Source: Sceloporus undulatus (taxonomy: Eukaryota > Chordata > Lepidosauria > Squamata > Phrynosomatidae). Taken from it: a DNA stretch of 64,000 nucleotides. The DNA is taken from assembly GCF_019175285.1 (NCBI RefSeq), contig NC_056522.1, positions 35,154,193-35,218,192 on the forward strand, written 5' to 3'. The notes beneath the pieces are model-generated. The model was given only the letters and a program-made list of their open reading frames with translations. It made no database searches and was not told the DNA's origin. This document shows, piece by piece, positions 25,901 through 34,900 of this stretch (position 1 is the first letter of the stretch; every line of letters starts with the position of its first letter). The position numbers were made by a program, and so were the translations under genes.

Positions 25901-28900
25901 CCATACACTATAAGTTAGGAAACCAAGCAAGAGAATGACCTTCCCGCAACACCTTGACAAAAAAGTTGGAACCACCATAAAGCAGTGCCTTCAATATCCA
26001 TTATCACACAAATGTTGCACGATATATCAAATGCAGCAGAACTAACACTTCCCACATCTAGCACAGGTTATCTACAAAGGGAACCAGGACAGTTTCAACT
26101 GCAAGGCTCCCTGAATCCCAAGTAAAAAGGATACAGATTCCAGATAACAGAGGTACAATGGTTAGTTATATTTTCTCACAGGGACATCACTAGGGTGTGC
26201 AGGGTGTGTGTACCACACCAGGTGACTCTTCAGGAGAGAAACACCTAGTGTGTGGGGGGGGGGGGGGAAGAGTTGCTCACCATCCCTTCCTGCCTGTTGC
26301 TGCTTCTCCTTCTGCTGTCCTCTCCCCTCTAGCTCTTTCCCCATATTGTCTCCACTGGGGTGGCTGCCTGATTGTGAGTTACCACATTAGGGAGGCACTA
26401 ATCCTAGTGACACCATTGTTTTCTCAGTTCTGAGAGAACAAGCTCTGAACCACAGCTCAAATTCAGCCCTGGGTGGCGCATTCAAACAAAGTCCATATCG
26501 TATACTCATCTATAGGTTGTATAAGTTGAGGGCAGGTTTTAAGGCCAAAATTATGGATTTTGCCATGACCCATGGATAAGTTGAGGGTAAAATCTGGAAG
26601 CTCCTTCAGTAAGTGTGTGTGTACTCAATTGAGGCTTTTTGCTTCAGCCTTCACCCAGACAGTGATGGGCAACGCGGGCAGGAGAGGGACTCTGTTTATT
26701 TGTCTAACAGCAATTAATCACTCAGGACTCTTTCTGCTTGGCTCAAGAGAAAAAGAAACTCTTCCCACCACATAGGGAAATCTGAAAGAGTTTCTATCAC
26801 ATTATCATACTGACCCATAAATAAGTCAACCTGGAATTTTGAGTGTCAATTTTTGGGCATAATTTTTTAGACATATAGATGAGTAGATAAGGTAATTCCC
26901 AAATGTTGCCCCACCTGTTTTAATTTTCCAGGTTTCCTTCTTATAGATAACATTTTATTGGAAAGCACATAAATGGGAGTGGCAACAAAATGTTTTAGCA
27001 CACAGCATTTCTTCTTGATATTTCAGTCATTCTATACAGTGGGCCCTTCCCTTACACGGGGATCCATTCCACGTATGCTCAAGCCCCATTAAAAATTGCG
27101 CATGACGTGGGCGCACTATATATGCCACATACACATATTCCTTTCTACTACCCTTCTCTCCCCATCCCCACTTCTATAGAAAATTGACAATTCATAGCCA
27201 CTGAGCACACCAAAAGTAATTTCTGTATATCTTAAGTAGTTACGATATCTTTCTCAGGCTTTAATCTTACTGGAAAGTATTCAGAGAGGGATAAAAACAT
27301 GAACAGAAATGAAGCAACATGCCTGCTCTTTTTGTAATTTTGAGATGATGCTTAGGGAACTCCTTATCTATTCAAAATGAGGCACAAATTAAAAAAATAT
27401 TTCTGGCAATATTTCACCTTCCTGAAGCCAGTTGTGAATTGCAGAGGCTATCCAGACCAACCTACAAGGTTGGCCTGTGGGTAGAATAAGGGCACAGCAT
27501 CCTGATGACATAGGTCCTAACTCTTCCCCCAGGGCGCCATGATGCACCGTGCACCTCATGACACACCTCTGGTGCTGCTTCCAGATGATGCAGCGCCAAA
27601 GGGGCAGGATACAGCTGTGCCACTGCAGCTATGGCACCCTTTGGAGGGTGCAAAAAGGAACCACTTTTTCAGCTCCTTTTTGCACCCTCCAGAGGCTAGA
27701 TGAGGGCCATGGCATGAGGTTGCCGTGGCCCCGATCCAGCCAAGAAAGAAGCAGCCTGTATAGCCCCTAATTCTTTTTCTGTCATTTAGCTAGCAAGGCA
27801 TGGGTAACTAAGCATACCAGGTGTTCGCTGTAGGCTAGGTTTGTCTAGAATAACAGTTACTAATCACTGATTTAGTGAAGATTAGTTTGTTATATAGTTG
27901 AAAGTGTTCTGTGCATTGTTTTCTGTATAATGGTATTCGAACATGTAGAATAAGGTTAAAATATACCTATGAGGCGCACAGAGCATAAGCCCCTCTGAGA
28001 GAAGTGGAATGTTTATTACGCTGCCCTCCATGTATGCTTAATCTTATTATGAACCCCTACTGCAGTGGTTCCCAACCTGTGGATCGGGACCCCTTTGGGG
28101 GTCGAATTACCCTTTCATGGGGGTCGCCTAAGGCCATTGGAAAACACTTATTTAATTACAGTTATGAAGTAGCAATGAAAATAATTTCATGGGCTTGGGT
28201 CACCACAACACGAGGAACTGTATTAAAGGATCGCGGCATTATGAAGGTTGGGAACCACTGCCCTACTGCATATTTGCTCATGAATGAATCATACCACACT
28301 AAATAGGCTTTATTTCCCAATAAATGGTGTTTACGAAATGTAGCCCTAGTTGTTCACTTCCAAAATGAAGATGGTGCTTACATACCTGAATATTCTCTCT
28401 GTTCCAAGTATGTGGAGTTTTAGTTGCCAATAATTTTAGATCTTGGATAGCAAGCCTCTTTACAGCCTCTCGTGGGTCATTCCTCAAATACTGCAGCAAG
28501 AGCTGTATCTGTAAATTTAAAATAAATTACTGTTGACTAGACCACTGTATTTTTCAGTATACATGCAAATAAAAGCAATTACAGCGAGCCCTTGGCTGGG
28601 ATTCAATTCCAGGACCTTCCCAGGGATAACAAAATCCATGGATGCTGAAGTCCCATTATATACAATGGCATATTAAAATGGTGTCCCTTATTTAAAATAG
28701 CAAAATTGCTTGATTTTTGGAATTTTTGGGAGTATTTTCAAGCCATGGATGGTTGAATGCAGAATCCATGGATATCGTGGAGCAACTGTAATAATGAAGC
28801 ATAAATGTGAAATGTTAAGAGTAAACTGAACAGATAAGAGTTAGGATATAAATATAAAATATATATGTAAGTATATAACAACTATTAAAAGACATAACCT

Positions 28901-31900
28901 ATTAAATAATAAATTAATCAAATTAATACACAGCCCAATCTTATAAACAGCAATAAGGGCAAAGGTTCACAATACACAAGTCAATATAACTGAAGTAAAG
29001 CAGACAAAGGCTAATACATTAGCACGAACATTTGAGAAAATAAAAGTGCTTCTTCTCCTTCATTTCCAGAATCCTTTGCCTCAAAGAAAGAACCTGAAAA
29101 TATAAGAATGTCATTGGCTATTGAGGAAGACCACAGATCGAAAGACGTTTGTCCTCTATTTGAATGAAGACCTGCCAAAAACTTTGGCCATCTACTTTCT
29201 TTCAGATATGGCCTTCATCTATATTGCTGTTTATTTTTGTAGCACCTTTGAGACTAACTAGAAAAATAAAATTTGTAGCATGAGCTTTCATAGACTTTAG
29301 TCTACTTCAGATGCTTATGGTGGAGTGGAAGCCAGGCACTGACAGAAGTGCAGGAGTTTAACTGAAGAAAACTGAAAAGCAATGTTGGCATGAGTAGAAC
29401 CCATGACCTCTACATGATACGTAGTTTGCAAAGAGCTCCCTACATGTAGTTCCTTAGGAATGACATCGCATTGTTTGCACTTACTGAGAAAGAAGATATC
29501 TGTCTGTATCTGAGTAAATTTCTTGAAAAGGTTGACCGATTTCCACTTCATTCAGTGAAATGAATGAATGAATAAATCAATAAATGAAGTAGACTAAAGT
29601 TTACGAAAGCTCATGCTACAAACTTCATTTTTCCCAGTTAGTCTCAAAGGTGCTACAAAATCTCTATACATATTAACCCTATGGACTAACACGGCTATAT
29701 CTTTAAATTCTACATACAGAGATAGGTAGATTAAACAAAGCTGAAGGTATTACCTGCTTAGGAATATCAACTAGAGAGGAGGCAGCAAGCAAGGTAAAGG
29801 TGTGCAAAGTAACAATGACCATCTTGGTGGAAGGGTAGGATGTCACCAGTTGTTGAAGCAGTTGGCGAGCACTGGAGGCCAGGCTGGCATCATGGTGCAT
29901 ATGCTGCAAGATGGGGATCAACTTCAGCTTCAGGTCTACTGGAGTAGCTAAACCTAGCATATGAATGAAAAATGACTTTCAGGAGAAATCAAATAGATGG
30001 AGAAGTGGGTGTCATGTAGTGCACCAATAACAAATTACATTATGAAGTCGAAGGCTTTCATGGCCGGCATCCATAGTGATTTCAAGCCATTGAAATCCAC
30101 AAACACCTGGACAATTTCAACAGGAAAGAGGAATCCCTTAAAGTAAACAAGGTTTGACTACCAGTCCTGAAAGATAGCAAGATAAAAACAAATGCAAATG
30201 AGAAATCTCCCAGGGTCAGGGGTTTCCCAGCAGACAATGAGCACTAATCAAGCAGACATTAATCCTCTTGTGCAGACCCTCACACCCTGAGGACTGCCAT
30301 TAGCAACCAACAATACACATGCAAATCACTCCTGCCTTTCCAGGTCACACAATATATATAGCCAAATCCTATCCAGGCAAACATTCTCTGAAGATGCCAG
30401 CCACAGATGCTGGTGAAACGTCAGGAAGAAACTCTGCTAGAACATGGCCACATAGCCTGAAAAACCCACAAAAAACTATAAAATTACATTAGTTGGCAGC
30501 AAAAGCAGGACTTCTTTGCATACATTCAATGTTAAGTAATACAATTATTGCAAGCAAGGCTGTGGTTATCTCTCTGCCACAGAAGAACATCTACTAAGGT
30601 TACTCACATGAAGCAATAGCCACTTGCCTCAAGTGTAAGGTGGTGCTCACTCTTTTCTCAGAGCTCACAACTACCTTGGATGCCAAGAAACCACATAAAT
30701 TCTAAAGGCTGATTCTATAAAAAGCATATAAGACTGCAGGACTACAACTATAGCTTAAAAGCAGGCTTATTCAAAGCAGTTATTATAGAAATGCAGCTGA
30801 CTGCTTAATCATCACTTCCTATTTATTTCAACAGAAAAAAAATTGGAATATGCTGTGATTTTTTCACGTGCAGCCATGAACCCCTATTTGGGAGCAAGCT
30901 TTCTTTCATTTGAGACCACAGCAGGAGCAAATGGAGGAGATAAAAAGGAAAGGCTATGTCATTCATGAAAAATCCAACCTAATTTTGCCTAGTTCAGCTA
31001 GCAGGTAGTTCAGAAAGCATAATAAACTATGGAATATCAGGATGGAACAGATGTACTAGCAAGTCCGAGTATGCATGTTTCTCCTTCCTATTCTTCCACC
31101 AACACAGCTACAAGACAGAACTGAAAATCACTTTCATTTTTATTCACCACACCTTAATTTTATATTAGTAATATAAACTGTTATTCAGTATTCAATGTTA
31201 ACTGCCAGTATCAACCCATGGTGTGATGTTAGCATGTTTTAAACCATAACTTGCTGAGCTCAGCGAAATAACAAGCTGATATAAAGACTGATATAAAACT
31301 TTCTAGTCTTGCAGCCGCGTTAGAGGAACTGTCATACCGTGGGAGCCTAAGAATTCCCATAGTATTAAATCATAGTGTCATACTATGAGAGCCCAATGTT
31401 GTAGTTTCCTCTCAAAAAACCAGAGGTGGACTAAAGGATCTCCTTGGAGACTCACCCAGCTGTTGACCAAAAAAGGATGAATTGCCACTCCTAAAGCCTC
31501 TAGGAGCAACAAGTCATCATTTAAATGGGCTGTAGGACCAGCATGGTTTAATATAAACAGCCATTTTTCAAAATCAAAAAGAGCCTGACACTTCTGGGTT
31601 TGTTTGTTTTTTGCTTTTTAGACAGTCTGTGTGTCCACCAGAAATTAGAGGGAGAGAAAACTAGCTCTCTGACCTGCTGAAGGTTCACACTTGATAAACC
31701 ATAGCTTATTGCAGGGACAGAAATCACGCATCCCTGAAAAGCCATAGTCCATCCCCCCAATAATGCCCCTCAAACAGAACCCCCCCCCCAAAAAAAACAC
31801 CAAGAAAAGCAGAATTGTGGCTCCAAATGTCACCAGAAGCCATGATGCTAACCAAAACAAAGCACATGCCACCACACCTGGGACCAGCAGTACTCTTGGG

Positions 31901-34900
31901 AAAACTGGAAGCGAACCCAGAAAGTGGTGGGTACAGCTGTAGGGGGCCAGGGGCTACAATAAGGGTTGGGATGGTCCCTGGACCTCCATGGTTTATTATG
32001 AGCTCTAGATCTTTCTCAATATCTCCATACTCTCCCACCTGTCTCCATAAGAAATGAATATAAAACAAAACAATAATATATATTACCCAGAGAACTTCTT
32101 TACAAATAGACATTAGAACACTACATGCCAAACAAATGAACAAACAAACAAAATGCTAAGGCCCTGAAGTAAAAAAAAGAGAAAGAAAGAAAGAGAGAAA
32201 CATTGGTATTTTCACAGGATTCATACTGAGTTGTAAATTCACTTTTGGATTTCAGTCAAAAGTCCAAATATTTTAATTAAAAACAACCAACAACAAAAAA
32301 CCCACACCACCATTTCAAAAGCATAAACACAAATACTAATAGCAAAATGAAGCTGTTGTTATTGTTATTATTAGGTAAATGTGTATACCTTGAATCATTT
32401 CACTGATTTTGTTACATATTCCTCCAGCAAAATCTCTGTCAAGAAGAAGAAAATAGTCATAGAGCTGAACAAGCTACAAAACAGTGGCAGTCAGATACTG
32501 CTTCTTCTGAATCACTGTTAGCACTGATGTTTATTAATTGGTTATAGAGTTTGCTCACATTATGCCATTGTCATCATAAACAGCAGTGTTAAAAACATAG
32601 AGGGAATACAGTAAGTGAACCAATCCAAAGCAAAAGTGACAGCCAAGAATGGCCTTCAGTAATTGTGCAAACTAGATCTTTAATCTTTCCCTGCTGTCAA
32701 CTATCACTGGCCAAACAGAGAAGCTTAAAAGATAAATGATAAGCTGATATAATTATGTCTGCCATTACTCTTTTTCTCAGCAGGGTTGGTGAGAGATTGC
32801 AGAACTCTCAGATGGTTTCTTAATATCTGTACCACTATCATATCAGCATGTTTAAAGGGAATCAAACTTTTTTCCTTCGATTGTTCAGAAAATCCAGAAA
32901 TCCTAATTCTGAGACAAAGAATTAGAACATTGAATAGATATCTACAGAAAACTTCCACTGAGTGCAAAAGAGTCTGAAAAGTAAAGGAGGAAGCCCCTGG
33001 TTTATATCCTGTCCTCTTCTTGAACTCGAAATTAATTCTGTATTAATTTTATCTGTCTATGGCACAATGCCTGCTACAAGATCACCTATATTTTATTATT
33101 TAAACATTAGCGCTCTTACCACTTCAACTGTAGCAGCAGTTTATAGTAAAATAAAATATTTTATGCAGTTATAAAACTAAGCATAAAAACAATACAATCA
33201 TGGTGGGTAAACAATCACTGTTCAGTCTCAGTTTTCTCCCTTCTACAACATTAAAAAATCACTGACAGATTTGTTGCGAGGATTGTTGAACTTACCTAGA
33301 TAAACTACCATATTAATGCCACACAATCAATGGCAAGTACTGCCTTAACTCGCAAGAAAAATCAGTGTTCTGTGGACTTTCTACTTACTTGGATTGAGCA
33401 GAAAAATTAGCTGCAGCAAAAATAGCAGCTTCAACCTCTACATTGTCATGAGAATCCAGGCTCTGACGAATACTGTGATGCGCATTCTTCCTTTCTGGGA
33501 TTATAGATGCCATACTACCTAACATCCTAGAGAATAAAACAGAAGACTGTCAAAAAGAAGCTCAGGAAAATGGAACCTGTTTATAATGAACCATCCTTTC
33601 AGGATTTTAGAATCAAAGAATCATAATCGGAACAGACCACAAGGGTCATCCAGTCCAATCCCCTGCCATGCAGGGATTCACAATCAAAGCACTCCTACTC
33701 CCCCTAAAATGTCAGAGGCCACCTTTGTATCCTGGCATTTTCTCACTAATTTTACCACCTTTTACAACAATATTGCTGCTACCATAAATCCTGTTTTAGG
33801 TAGGTGTGTCTAAATACAGAACCAAACAACAATGCTAGAATCAGTCTTATAACTGTTCTTTGCCAGCTGATTGCAGAAACAGACAAAATAGCTACTCAGC
33901 TGTGCAAAACTTTAAGCCCTAAACATAAATCAAAAAGTCCTCTTTTTTTCTGTCTCTTCAATGCTGTCATACCCTATTATACATTAGGAACATAAACTCA
34001 CAATCCATTCTGGCTCATGTTACTGCTGTTTCTTTACATCGCTAAAATGGAAATTCTTATAAACTCATCTATAATATTTAAAATGTGCAAAACATAGGCA
34101 AAATAACATAATATTAATAATAATATATTTATTTATATTCCGCATAATCTCAGGGAATCCAAGCGGATTACAGCAGTAAAATAACATACAATTAAAAGAG
34201 AAATGCATTAAAGATTCCAAAATCCCCAACTCTCCCCCAGCATAAAAACACAATGGAGTCCTAAAAAGACATAATGCAAACAGAGGACTAAGTCCAATGT
34301 TATAAAAGCAAAACAGGAGACTCTTGTGCTCATATTTCTCCTGCATCCTCATTCCACCTACAAACCCCAATATATGCGCCAAATGATCCTCTATATTCTC
34401 TGGAATTCTAGTCAGACACACAAGACTGCAGCAGAAGAGAAATTCAATGTACCAGCAAGTGTGCCTTCTGGTGGTGAAAGAACCGAATAAAGGCAATATC
34501 ATTCTGTGCATGGTAGAAAGGGTGATAAGGTGCCCATAAACCTATGTCTTGAGGAATTATCATAATCCAGTAACAGAACACATATTTGGCATGGGGACAT
34601 CACACTGAATCTCCTGCTTCTACAATTAAGAAAGAATTAACGCGGTAGAACTGAGGCCCCATCAGAGACCCTGAAGATCCCCTGGGAGTCAGAGTAAGCA
34701 GCAGGCGGTTACACAACCTAATAATCTTCCTCAACAAGGCAGCCTAATATATTCACAGGGCTCACTGGTAGCAGCATCCTGAAGAATACAGCAGCTGGGT
34801 AGACCCTTGCTGTGTTACATACACATACCTGAGAGTGATGGCTCGAGCAACTGGATCATTGCTGTGAATAACTGAGAATACTCTTTTCACAAACTCATCC

